A model generated the notes under the pieces. That model worked only from the letters and a program-made list of their open reading frames with translations, did no database searches and was not told where the DNA came from. Positions 21,870 through 31,445 of a DNA stretch of 64,000 nucleotides are shown piece after piece. Source of the stretch: Atriophallophorus winterbourni. Lineage: Eukaryota; Platyhelminthes; Trematoda; Plagiorchiida; Microphallidae. The first letter of the stretch is position 1; the number at the start of each line of letters is the position of its first letter. Location: contig JACCGJ010008366.1 in the NCBI GenBank assembly GCA_013407085.1, forward strand, positions 186,001 through 250,000, written 5' to 3'. The translations under genes were made by a program, and so were the position numbers.

Positions 21870-24195
21870 TCGACAATAGTGTCTCGAATTAAATCCGCGG
21901 AGACAGCTTAATATTGAGATAACCTAAATAACTCTTCTGATCAGAAGAAAATAATTTTCCATGAGGCCATGGAAAATTACGAGGAATGCGTAAAGCTGGT
22001 GTGGAACGATGCAAGAAAAAAGAGAGTTGAATTACATTGGTTGGGATTGATGGAGAAAGGAGGCGATGAGCATAGAATGACAACCGGTGAACTTTCAGGA
22101 ATTGCGTGGTCATATGATTGGTCCAGTTAAGACTGTCGGATATTGTAACGTCAAGGTAGTTGAGGCTATTATTTCTTTAAAACACCGAGTCATTAATTAA
22201 AACACGAGAAATGTTTTGATGCAGATCTAAACAACGCTGTCCAGTCGTGTTGGGAAAAACCATCTCGTTGCATTTTTGGAGATTTAAAGATAAACCACGT
22301 GTGGATGACCATTGACCAATGATTGTAGTCATTGAATCTAAATCATGTTGGCCGACTCGACTATTATGCTTCCAATCAACGGCAAACTCGTCGGCATATT
22401 TAATTTGTAACTGCAGAAGTGTTACATGGAAGATCAGAAATGTAAATAGAAAATAAAAATGGGGCAGTATTGCACCCAGCATGACACCACGCGGAATCGG
22501 TATCGCACGGGAGGTTTCGCCATTCACGACCGTATATTGAAGACGACCTTCTAAGTAGAATGCAATCGAATGAATAATGTTTGATGGAACACCATATTCA
22601 GATAGTTTTTGGAGTAAGGAACTTCGTAAAACACTGTTAAAAGCATTAGGTATAATCCAGAAAAGAAAGTTGTGCAGCTCTCGATTTAATGTCAAGAGAA
22701 CGTGAAATATGATCCGTAGGCAAAGCAACAGCATTAATGTTTAACGATTCTTACGGTAGGTAATCTGATAAGCATCATGTACTTGACAACTGGATGCGAT
22801 TCGTCGTAGCGCAAATCTTTTAAGTACTTTAAGTAATGCGACGTGCACGCGATCGGGCGATATTTACCAGAATCTTTCTCAGGAATCGAGGTTTTACAGA
22901 CAGATTTCCAACAGTCAGGCATAATTGCTGTTTCCATGCAACGATTGAAAATGGATGCGATAGGTGCCGAATGTACACCAGCGCATTTCATTAATACAAT
23001 GGGTGAGAGCTTATCTGGTCCTGCTGCCTTGAAGCATGTGACATGCGAAAGTGCACGAAAGACCTCATGTACGTTGATGTCGGAAATAGATGAAGATTTT
23101 TCCTTGTCTTTTCCGCAAATTTGTTTAAGTGACGACTGTTTTTAGTGCCAAGAAGTGTATTCGTATGTACCTTCACGAGACGTCGAATTTCAAAATTAAT
23201 TGACTGAGAAATTAGCGCAACAGCATTTCGATAATGTTTTTCGACAATAATCTATTTTAGTATGCGTAGACGGGAGAAAAACGATGAGAACTAACAAAAA
23301 TAGACAACAAACTTCATAACAGAAGTTGAGATAGGATGTTACAATATCACATTCTTTGGAGACATTCTGTTCATGAAAAATTTCGAAATCAGTGGTATCA
23401 AGCCTGTCACTGAGATCTAAAATATTGTCGTGTTCGCAGGCTCTAGTAGTCACCTTCCTGGCATAGCTGCGTGTTAGGTATTTGTGGCAAGTATCTCCAT
23501 AAATTTTAGGGAGAATTTTGATAACATAGTGGTCCGAATTACCGATGTGGGCAACCTTGCGAACATGAACAATTTTGGGTGCATTGGTGAAAGCGAAATC
23601 CGGACAGGCTTCAAAAGTTGTTGTGAAATGAACAATATTTTGATAGACAAGAGAGAAAACAAATAAATTGGAATTATTGAGGACAGCGCCTAGTAGAAGC
23701 AAAGAATTTTGTAAAGAAGTAAGTATTATGAGGAGTTCATCAATGAATGCATGAAATGTGTCAGATTGACAATTGGGGACGGCATAAGTATTTATCAAAA
23801 TAAGGGATTGATAATTGGAAAAATGACGAAGTTTACACTCGATGGCTAGGCAAAATATATCAGGCTTATCAAAAGCAAAAATCTCTTTGCTGTGAGAACA
23901 CCAGTTATTTCGGATATAATTTATAACTCAGAAACGACTATTTGCCAAAGCAGCAGAAACCTTCAATAGAAACTAACTCATTGTCAATTGCAGCATTAAG
24001 CCAGGTTTCTTGACGAACATTTTGAAGTGAGCAGTCGTGAAATTTCAGCATACTTGGAGCATAAATAACGAATAATAAACGATAAATTTCCTTGGTAAGG
24101 GTATTATAAAAATAGCCAGACGTCGGCGAAGTGCGACTTGCCAGGCTGCACGATGCTTCTTTTTTCTTTTTCAGTGATGGCTCCAATTGCTTCAT
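21870..24195 (-). pseudogene. CR1/Jockey-type non-LTR element nested in Penelope copy B
   Basis: Minus strand, 5' to 3'. About 24060-23945 gives endonuclease start NVRQETWLNAAIDNELVSIE. 23798-23196 gives the endonuclease end with GNSDHYVIKI. 22991-22740 gives RT fingers (MPDCWKSV, KYRPIACTS). 22734-22177 gives the palm (NAFNSVLRSS, RGVMLGAILP) with KYADEFAV where YADD is expected, then LSLNLQKCNEM. The Asp-to-Glu change in the catalytic pair and several frame breaks mark it as dead. It belongs to a family distinct from the other CR1-like copies here. Confidence 0.7.
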
Positions 24196-24395
24196 CCCCC
24201 GAACTTACAAACCACTACCGGTTTCTGGCTGTTTGCCGTCATCAGGTCGAGACAGTAAAATTAGGTTCATTGTGCCTTGAATCAGTGGATAAGTGGTAAA
24301 CAAAGTGATACTTGTATGCCACTGTTATATAGGGTCCTTACAACGAACCACGACATCCATACACAGAATCACATAGATAACGTTAGAATTTACTA
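24196..24395 (-). repeat. Hammerhead-carrying SINE-like repeat, copy at 24.2 kb
   Basis: About 190 bp shared with 35630-35815, including GCCACTGTTATATAG and TTTCTGGCTGTTTGCCG. On the minus strand the core at 24245-24221 is CTGATGA, a GGC-AAACA-GCC hairpin and GAAAC, then CGGTA as a possible cleavage triplet. The closing pair of stem II is C-A, and stem I pairs poorly, so cleavage activity is doubtful. Confidence 0.55.
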
Positions 24396-25672
24396 ACAAA
24401 AAGACGAAAAATTATGTAGAGAAATTGATGCTGTGCATGGACTATTTGAAGGGCCCGTCATACTGAGGATGAAGTGCTTGTCTTAAGTGTGAATCAAGGT
24501 TTGCATCGCCTTCCTACTGTTTTTTGATAACACCAGCGATACAGTTTATTACCGATTCAGCCTGTTCACCTGGAAGTGCATGTAACGATACTTCCATACA
24601 TGGGACAAGTTCCTCAGACTTCATAAAGCTTTTACTTGTGCAGAAAGGCAAGCCCTTTTTAAAAAGAGGTTGCGAAATGTCCCGATTAGATAAATTTATT
24701 ATTACGGCTCGTGATTAGCACCCTTCGTTATTGCACTTCGCGCCTCCACCATATTTCTACAAAATGATTAAGAACAAGCAGAAAGAAAACCAGTTGAGAG
24801 CAACAAGTGCAACTATATGTGCAAACACGTAATGACCGAGAGTTCATAATTAGATGATCGAATAAAAATAAATTTTCATTTTAACGCGGATACAATGTAC
24901 AAGCATGCCAATAAAATCCCGAATTTTGATGATCGAATAACGCTAGAAACGTCACCTGGCTTATTAAGTGAAGTTAATCTTCACTAAACATCTGCGCCAA
25001 TTCTCTTGCAAAATGATTCGCATCAGTAATTTAAATCCCAATAAGTTGACGCTTTGTACACTCGCAATTTTAAACGTTATATTCTCCACGTTGTGCGACC
25101 CCTTCATCCTTCGTCATATTGGTGCATCGGTGTCGTCCAATCAGAGTGATCTGTTATCCGGTTAGGTTGGACTGCGGAGACGGTTTCTCATTGGTCCTTG
25201 AGGTGTCAGTTGGTGGGGGAGCTTAGCGGATAGTGCGGTCGCATGCCATACTCAAGTAAATTTGATTGGTGAATGCTATATTCTCAATCCGAGCGAAGGA
25301 TTTTGTTTTCATCATTTCACGCCAGCCTGTACAATACATCAAACATTAAACATGAATCGATGTCACGTTTTATTCGTTCAATGGATCGGTTGATATTGAT
25401 GCTGGTCAAGCCAATGAATGATCACCAACTCGATGACTCGACTCATGATCTTCCAGCCAAGCTTTCGTGACGATTTGTGAACGACTGATAAGGCACCCAC
25501 ACGTTTTACTTGTTCGTCCGTATCAGTCAGTTGGCGAAGATAGTTGAAACACTAAACAATTAAATAACATTTCACTCACCTTCAACAGTGTCAATTTACC
25601 TTGACCGATATTTATCGAGCATCCTTGAAACCATTGGGATTTCAATAAACTGTTAAATGTGTCAAGAAAACA

Positions 25673-26190
25673 CAGTATTTTGTCCGAAGGGAAACGTGGA
25701 TATACAACTGGATCCAAGAGTAACTCATCCTATACCATTGGAAACAATAATCATTACTAAAGAAGAGGTGCTCAAACTCTACTACCCCCAAGAAAATCTG
25801 TGGGATTTTGATAAAATTGCCCAAAAATATACTCAAGCATTGGGCACAATTTCTGTGTGGATCACTGATTTATTCTACGAATCGCTGTCCCAAAGTGTCA
25901 TTTGGACGGACTGGAATTCCAGTCGGGGTGCCGATATTTTTAATTCTGTACGATTCTGTTTTCTATGGAATGCTCTCCATGAAACTATTGTCGTCGCTAC
26001 CAGCGTCGAAAATTTCATTAGAAATTTGAACACTTATTTGTTACATAACGATTTTACGACACCTGCGATTGACTCATGGTATGTGTTCAACTGGACTACC
26101 CTTGACATTACATAATTATTTTTATTAATTTTTCATGAACGATTATTTACTATGAGATGGTAATTATGAGGCTATGTGCTTTTCGAATCT
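25673..26190 (+). pseudogene. CR1-like element with large internal deletion
   Basis: The 152-codon frame 25657-26115 begins with the linker seen at 12000-11780 (NVDIQLDPRVTHPIP, ENLWDFDKIAQKYTQA, LFYESLSQSV) and then jumps to the C-terminal end of the protein (VRFCFLWNALHETIVV, NTYLLHND). The whole RT palm is missing, yet the frame stays open across the junction. The 3' end near 26190 has GGCTATGTGCTTTTC followed by TTGAAT units as in other family members. Confidence 0.7.
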
Positions 26191-26199
26191 TGAATTTAG

Positions 26200-27311
26200 A
26201 ATGTTATAATTCTGATAATCACACGAGAGATCGTGGGCTACCGATTCCTAATGCGAACCAGAATCAGCCCGACTGCTCATGAACACTTACTGGTAAAGTT
26301 GTGTATTACAATAAGCGTTTCCATTGTACAATTGTTTTTGATGCTATGCTAGTCCTAGAAGATTCCCGGTAGTCTTTGTTACACCTGAATTGTGCAGTGG
26401 ATTGCATTTTCGGCTTTATTTACAACTCAGCCGTATTATTTGTTGCTCACAACAGAAGAGTGTTTGATTTCGTAACAAATTTAGATGTAAATCAGCCACT
26501 CATAATGAAAAAACTGTTGAATGTGTATAATAAATTATAATTATCTAACCGTCAGGCTCAACATCAAATCCCAAAAATCTTTGACGTAGGCCATATTGAC
26601 ACGCACATATTTGGAGCGTTGTGCTGATCCCAGACAAATGTTCAAGTTTCGTGATATTTTGTAATTTAGTAGTTCCAGTATTCATTATATGTATTATGGA
26701 AATCAATATAATTCAAACAGAAACGCTTATTTGTATGCGTTTTCATCAGATACATACAGACCGCGGATGGATTGACAGTCACTGTCAAAAACACAGCGGA
26801 TTGGTTGCCATAATTTTATGCGTTAGTCATTACTCCGAGGGTTATGATAACACCAACAACTTTCCGAGATCAGAAAGGTGAAACCCGAAATGATGCCGCC
26901 GTGAAGCTTACAATTGTACGGTAGCATTTCAGAAGCGTAAACTAAACAAAGTTCTAAGGAAAGATGAAATAACATTAGCTTTTCTGAGGTTATGTGAACT
27001 TCAGCAATGTGTCTCTATGCAATTAATTTAAACGCATTGAATATTTGACGACTAACTTACGACACCATATCAAAATGGTTAACATATTTCGAATTTGAAC
27101 ATCAAACACTTTAAAATGCTAATTTCAAACTACTAGAATGTCGGTTGTGCGAAATTGAGATTTTTCGATGACAATATGGAGTATAAAATAATTTCATGTC
27201 GACACTAATCGTTTGAACAAAAGAATTAGATGAGGAAATTTGCGTTCAGATCAATTAATTAGATATATCTAAAGCTTTCAATTGCGATGATTACCGATTA
27301 CTCCTTCGGAA
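26200..27311. other. Intergenic, nothing recognised
   Basis: AT-rich. An 86-codon frame at 26621-26881 has no family signature. No RNA gene seen. Confidence 0.35.
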
Positions 27312-27619
27312 CCAGGCTAGAATCAGGCTAGCAATCTTCTTACTTGGTTAATTTGTTATCTGTATTAAATATAATAAAAATTTCTCGATTTATTGTTGCA
27401 ATCATCATAGCCAAACGTTTCAGTGCCTGGTCTAATTCTGCTCCTTATATACAAATTCGTTTTGTCCAGGCTAGAATCAGGCTAACAATCTTCTTACTTG
27501 GTTAATTTGTTATCTGTATTAAATATAATAAAAATTTCTCGATTTATTGTAGCAATCATCATAGCCAAACGTTTCAGTGCCTGGTCTAATTCTGCTCCTT
27601 ATATACAAATTCGTTTTGT
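27312..27619. repeat. Perfect-length 154-bp tandem duplication
   Basis: 27312-27465 and 27466-27619 are the same 154-bp unit, starting CCAGGCTAGAATCAGGCTA and differing at about two positions. Read on the minus strand the unit contains CACTGAAACGTTTGGC followed by ATTGC and AATAAA, resembling the terminal motif of the Penelope-type repeats here. It may be a tandem pair of terminal repeats. Confidence 0.9.
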
Positions 27620-27765
27620 CATCAAATGGTATCGGGCAAAATTGTTGCCTTCACTGATGATGTAAAAAGTTCTAAGAAGATAAATTCTTGGAGCGTTGCT
27701 AGCATTATAAGCAGATTGGATTAGACTATATCTATTTATCAATTCAAATCAAACATTTGCAACTA

Positions 27766-28140
27766 TTAGAGGCAGCAAAACTCGGATAAGTCTACCCAAC
27801 CTTGTTTAAATAACCGCTTTTGTTCAAAATTACAGTCACATTTACCTTTATCAATCTTAGTAAAGGCTATATTTGTATCTTGCTTCAGCTTAAGAAGTGC
27901 TTGTCTTTCGTGTGAATCAAGGTTTGCATCACCTTGTTCCTGGTTTTTAATGACAACCAGCGATACAGTTTTATACCGCATCTGCCTGTTCACTGGGAAG
28001 TGCATTTAATGATCCCTCAATATAGGGGATAAGTTCCTCAGCCTTCATAAAGCTCTTACTTATGCAGAAACTTAAGCCCTTCTCCAACAATCTTTGCTCA
28101 GCTTGCGAAAAATGCAGATTAGATAAATTCGTAACAATAG
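27766..28140 (-). pseudogene. Penelope-like element, N-terminal fragment
   Basis: The minus frame 28005-27766 contains EQGDANLDSHERQALLKL then DTNIAFTKIDKGKCDCNFEQ, the same region as 15040-15090 in copy A plus the KxDKG start of the RT. DNA to about 28140 also matches copies A and B. Truncated on both sides. Confidence 0.65.
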
Positions 28141-28199
28141 AATACTGGCTGAAAGATAATGACTTATTAGATTTAGATTAGATTTAGATTTATCTGATG

Positions 28200-28450
28200 A
28201 ACGTTTCTTATAAAACTCTATTAACTAGTTGAACTTACGGTTTTGTCCTTCTCCTATTCACCCCGTTTCCGTGGCAAAGACCGCCGCGTGTATTTCACAA
28301 ATTCTGCAGAAATTCGAATAATTCGACTCGCAGTTTTAACAGTATTCTCGACGTTTTCGATCGAGCGGCCAACTGGGTTTCATCGGCCCGGTAGATCCTT
28401 ACTTTCAAAAGAACTATGGAGGCGCCCACGATCGCCTTTTCGAAGTAATT
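28200..28450. other. Unassigned GC-richer stretch
   Basis: A 71-codon plus frame (28243-28458) rich in Arg and Ser, base composition higher in GC than its surroundings, no recognisable domain. Confidence 0.3.
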
Positions 28451-29170
28451 CAAAATAATTCAACGCTATAATGATCCAAAAAGCAAATAATTCACAGTAA
28501 ACATAGATTAAAAACAACACAAATGATTAATCAACATGGAAAGTCAACTCGTGTATTCAGGTGCGAGGTTGGATTTGGTCAACATACACTTGTCATGTTC
28601 AGCTTTGAACATGTTCAGGTTTAATGCACAAATGTTATGTAGAGGCAGAGTGTTCTATATAAAACAAACTCAGACAGCAAAAAAGAACCTTTGACAATTT
28701 GATCTAGGAATAATTAAATTGTATCCATGAGATCTGCTATCACATGTTTCAGGCCGATGAAACAGGTTTACAAGTGGGTGATCCACTGTATGCAGAAAGT
28801 TGAACAGCATGATCAAGTCACCCCTAACGAATAGTCAAACAGGTTCAGAGTTGCAATCCTCTCCTCGTATGGCCTGTTATATAGTCCGGTCACCAGTTTT
28901 GTAGCACGGTGGTATACGCATGCAGCAAGGTCATGTCCTTCTGTAACCATGGGGACCATGCTTGAACAGCGTGCTCCATTGTTGGTCTGATATAGGTGTT
29001 AATTATCCGTGGGAGTATCTGCTTTGTGAAACCACCGAAGATCCTTCTGAGCAATGTTAAGCTTTGGCAGGACTTTTTGTATAAAACAGAACACTGCGTG
29101 AAGACTTAAAGTTACTGCTAATCCATACACCCTGGTCTTTCTCTTCCGTAACGCGTCAAAGTTCCTGAGA
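28451..29170 (-). pseudogene. CR1-like element, 3' end
   Basis: Minus strand from 29165: frame-broken EKDQGVWI, then RRIFGGFTKQILPRIINTYIRPTMEHAVQAWSPW-like residues, typical of the region after RT motif D in CR1-type proteins. The 3' tail (28451-28620) matches 53080-53290 base for base over long stretches. Confidence 0.7.
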
Positions 29171-29208
29171 TCCCAGAGAGTATGTGAATTCGAATGATTT
29201 ACCGACGT

Positions 29209-29439
29209 TTACCATTTTACTTGTATGTTTGTCGATTTTCGAGAATTATCCGGAGGTTTTACCACCAGATCCCTTGGTATTACGCTTCGCTGCTTGAATC
29301 GAAGGTTGAAGATGCGGTGGTTCACCATTCTGGCTTCATATTCCGCTGTTCTCACTAATTCACTGGCCAATTTTCGAACAGAGGGCCCGTAGGAGGCAGC
29401 AATCAATTGGAGTATGTTTGGGACCAATCGTGTGTTCAT
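29209..29439 (-). pseudogene. Possible Penelope-like N-terminal fragment
   Basis: A 76-codon frame with YEARMVNHRIFNLRFKQRSV and LVVKPPDNSRKS resembles the basic N-terminal region preceding Penelope RTs, where a coil-like stretch leads to a VxPxxLxxKPP-type segment. It abuts the inverted repeat at 29440. Confidence 0.45.
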
Positions 29440-29620
29440 AAAGCAAATAAATTTGAGTGCAATCGGTTAGAGCAGGTTTTTGGGTAACCTTTCACTTCTG
29501 ACACAGAAGCTTCGTCAGAACAAGGGTGATTATTAGGACAGGGAACATGATTAGATAGTAGTCAACCCACCACCACTAATTTGACCTATAGTACGCCTAC
29601 ATTATGTGTCACTTCTCGTG
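29440..29620 (+). repeat. Inverted-repeat arm, left, around GIY-YIG fragment
   Basis: Contains GGTTTTTGGGTAACC, CTTCTGACACAGAAGC and GTCAACCCACCACCAC. The reverse complement lies at 30120-30300. Reads as a terminal repeat of a Penelope-like element. Confidence 0.75.
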
Positions 29621-29663
29621 AGAATGGCTGGTCAAATGACCGCCAGTCAACTGGCCTTGGCAA

Positions 29664-30056
29664 TTGATGAAGGTAACATGCCCGTCAGAAAAATTGGAAA
29701 AATATTTGCGATATACAGTTTGTATACCGTACGTAAAATGCACATCTGAAGCGATAAGTATAATCTTGAACCAGGCGGCCATACGCGTAACTTATAAGAA
29801 AGGGAAAACTATCCGTTCGGTTCTGATGCACCTCAAAGATAAGATACCTTTATCTAGCGTTAAGAACTTCATCTACAGAATCAACTGTAAGGACTGTTCG
29901 GGTATTTACATAGGGCGGACTCCGAAGGAAATTCATACTAGAATCGAACAAAACCGTAAGCGTGTCTGGAGACAGCCCTGGGATGCGAGGGAATATCAAT
30001 CCCTTATTCGTGATTCCGTTGTGTCAACCGACCTTGACCGTGTTCACTTGTATTAG
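29664..30056 (+). pseudogene. Penelope-like element GIY-YIG endonuclease fragment
   Basis: The 130-codon frame carries FIYRINCKDCSGIYIGRTPKE then HTRIEQNRKRVW, the GIY-YIG core (here IYIG) with the CxxC-containing lead-in usual for Penelope-like elements. Upstream residues (PYVKCTSEAI, AIRVTYKKGKTIRS) fit the RT-to-endonuclease linker. The later His and Glu catalytic positions are not in this frame, so the domain is incomplete. Confidence 0.75.
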
Positions 30057-30119
30057 ATTGCTATGGATTCACACTAGTAGGCAAATCGACCACAGATCCT
30101 GGACATGCCTACGAGGCGT

Positions 30120-30300
30120 GACACACCGTAGGCGTACTATAAGCTGTTTAGCGGTAAGGTCAAAACAGTGGTGGTGGGTTGACTAATATTTAATTATGTT
30201 CCCTGTCCTGACCATCACCCTTGGTCTGACGAAGCTTCTGTGTCAGAAGAGAAACGTTACCCAAAAACCTAATATTACAGATTGCACCCAAATTTCTTTG
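30120..30300 (-). repeat. Inverted-repeat arm, right, around GIY-YIG fragment
   Basis: Reverse complement of 29440-29620. On the plus strand it reads GGTCTGACGAAGCTTCTGTG then AGAAGAGAAACG, a CTGACGA-hairpin-GAAAC layout reminiscent of a diverged hammerhead ribozyme. Confidence 0.75.
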
Positions 30301-30309
30301 CACAATGGT

Positions 30310-30905
30310 ATATATTTACATTCTCCCATAAATATTGAACCTTTAAACTTCATATGATTTTGTCTGTTTGTCATCAAGAAGAGACAATAATATGAGTTTC
30401 AAAAATTCGCGAAATATTGTGATAGTGATTATCAATGTTGTATTGATTAAGAACGTTTTCTAATATGAATTCGACTTCTGATATTCTTTAAATTAGTTGC
30501 TACCCTGGATGAAGACAAATATGATACTTTTGAACCTTACCCGTCACTCGCTAATTGTATCTGGATCATTCTTACACCATTCGATTTCTCTTGATGAGAT
30601 GTATTTGATCCACTGATTTTTGGTGTCATGTGATCGATATTTCGGAAGTTGCTATTTTCCAAATCGCCATGGAAATAGTGTTTACGTGCAAAATGTGTTG
30701 TCGTTGTTTTGACTTGCTCAGGACCGCTATCATTCGGAAGATCAGCTGAATCCTACAACACGTGTTTCCTTTGGGTAAGATCAAATCTAAGGTCACCATA
30801 ACTGTTTTATTTGATAATTCGCATCCAATACATTGCGATACGTTCCCAACGAACCTCGCAAATGCATCTCTCAACCGTTAATCGATCGATACGCGCATAG
30901 GTGTT
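30310..30905. other. Intergenic, nothing recognised
   Basis: AT-rich, no gene or recurring repeat identified. Confidence 0.35.
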
Positions 30906-30910
30906 TCCGT

Positions 30911-31385
30911 TGTTGTTGTTGTTGGCCTCCTTTGGTCGATGTCAACCATGGATGTACATCACAATCGCATGAATGTTTATGTTCTACAGATTTTCAAATG
31001 ACTAACCATTCCGATTCGGGAGGAACAATCTCTCCCGCAGCGCTGGCAACGATAGCCAGAACTCGGTTGTATTGCATCAATTGCACGCCGGCGGCGTGAT
31101 CTGTGTTCAGCAGCCAAGAGCTGTATCTACTCCTCCCCAGCTTGCAGAATGCCTCCAATGTGAGCTGTCAACAGCAAGATCTTCCCAGCTCGCGGGGTCA
31201 ATGCCAAGAGCTTTCATATCTCTTTTGCGAGCGTCTTTGTACCGCAAGTGCTGTCTGCCCAATGGTTGACTTCCTAATTGCAACTCACCATAGAGTAGAT
31301 CTTTCGGAATACGACCATTTCCATTCTGTAGACACGACCAAGCAACCGCAGACGGCGCTGTCACAATAGGGTGAACATGCTCCGT
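30911..31385 (-). mobile_element. RTE-like LINE, copy 3 (3' fragment, split by copy 2)
   Basis: About 475 bp matching the 3' end of copies 1 and 2, from the GTTGTTGTT tail to the region coding RRLRWLGH. It ends at ACATGCTCCGT, where copy 2 begins. Beyond copy 2, 35462-35500 resembles the expected continuation (TAGxxAGCTxTxxAAA) for a few tens of bases. It is therefore an older truncated insertion that served as target for copy 2. Confidence 0.75.
31375..31385. repeat. Target-site duplication, LINE copy 2, 3' side
   Basis: ACATGCTCCGT, repeated exactly at 35451-35461. Confidence 0.85.
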
Positions 31386-31445
31386 TGTTGTTGGCCTCCT
31401 TCGGTCGATGTCGACCATGGATGTACATCACAAACGCGTGAAAGT

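Larger units (their letters stand above)
19870..25672 (-). mobile_element. Penelope-like element, copy B (interrupted)
   Basis: Reverse-complement partner of copy A (25672 pairs with 13784, about 19870 with 16500). It keeps the RT N-terminal block absent from A and is interrupted between about 21600 and 24395 by a minus-strand non-LTR element plus a hammerhead-type repeat. Frames: 24718-24524 region (LxxEQAESVINCI-like, near-copy of 14950-15040), 21580-21266 (VNNAYKGKVTVILNKSDYL) and 21165-20926 (VDMSALFTNIGTTSAL). Frames do not connect. Confidence 0.7.

Noticed and set aside
31107..31418. 103-codon minus frame with RIPKDLLYGELQLGS
   Set aside because: It is just the 3' fragment of LINE copy 3 read through its junction with copy 2, not a separate gene.
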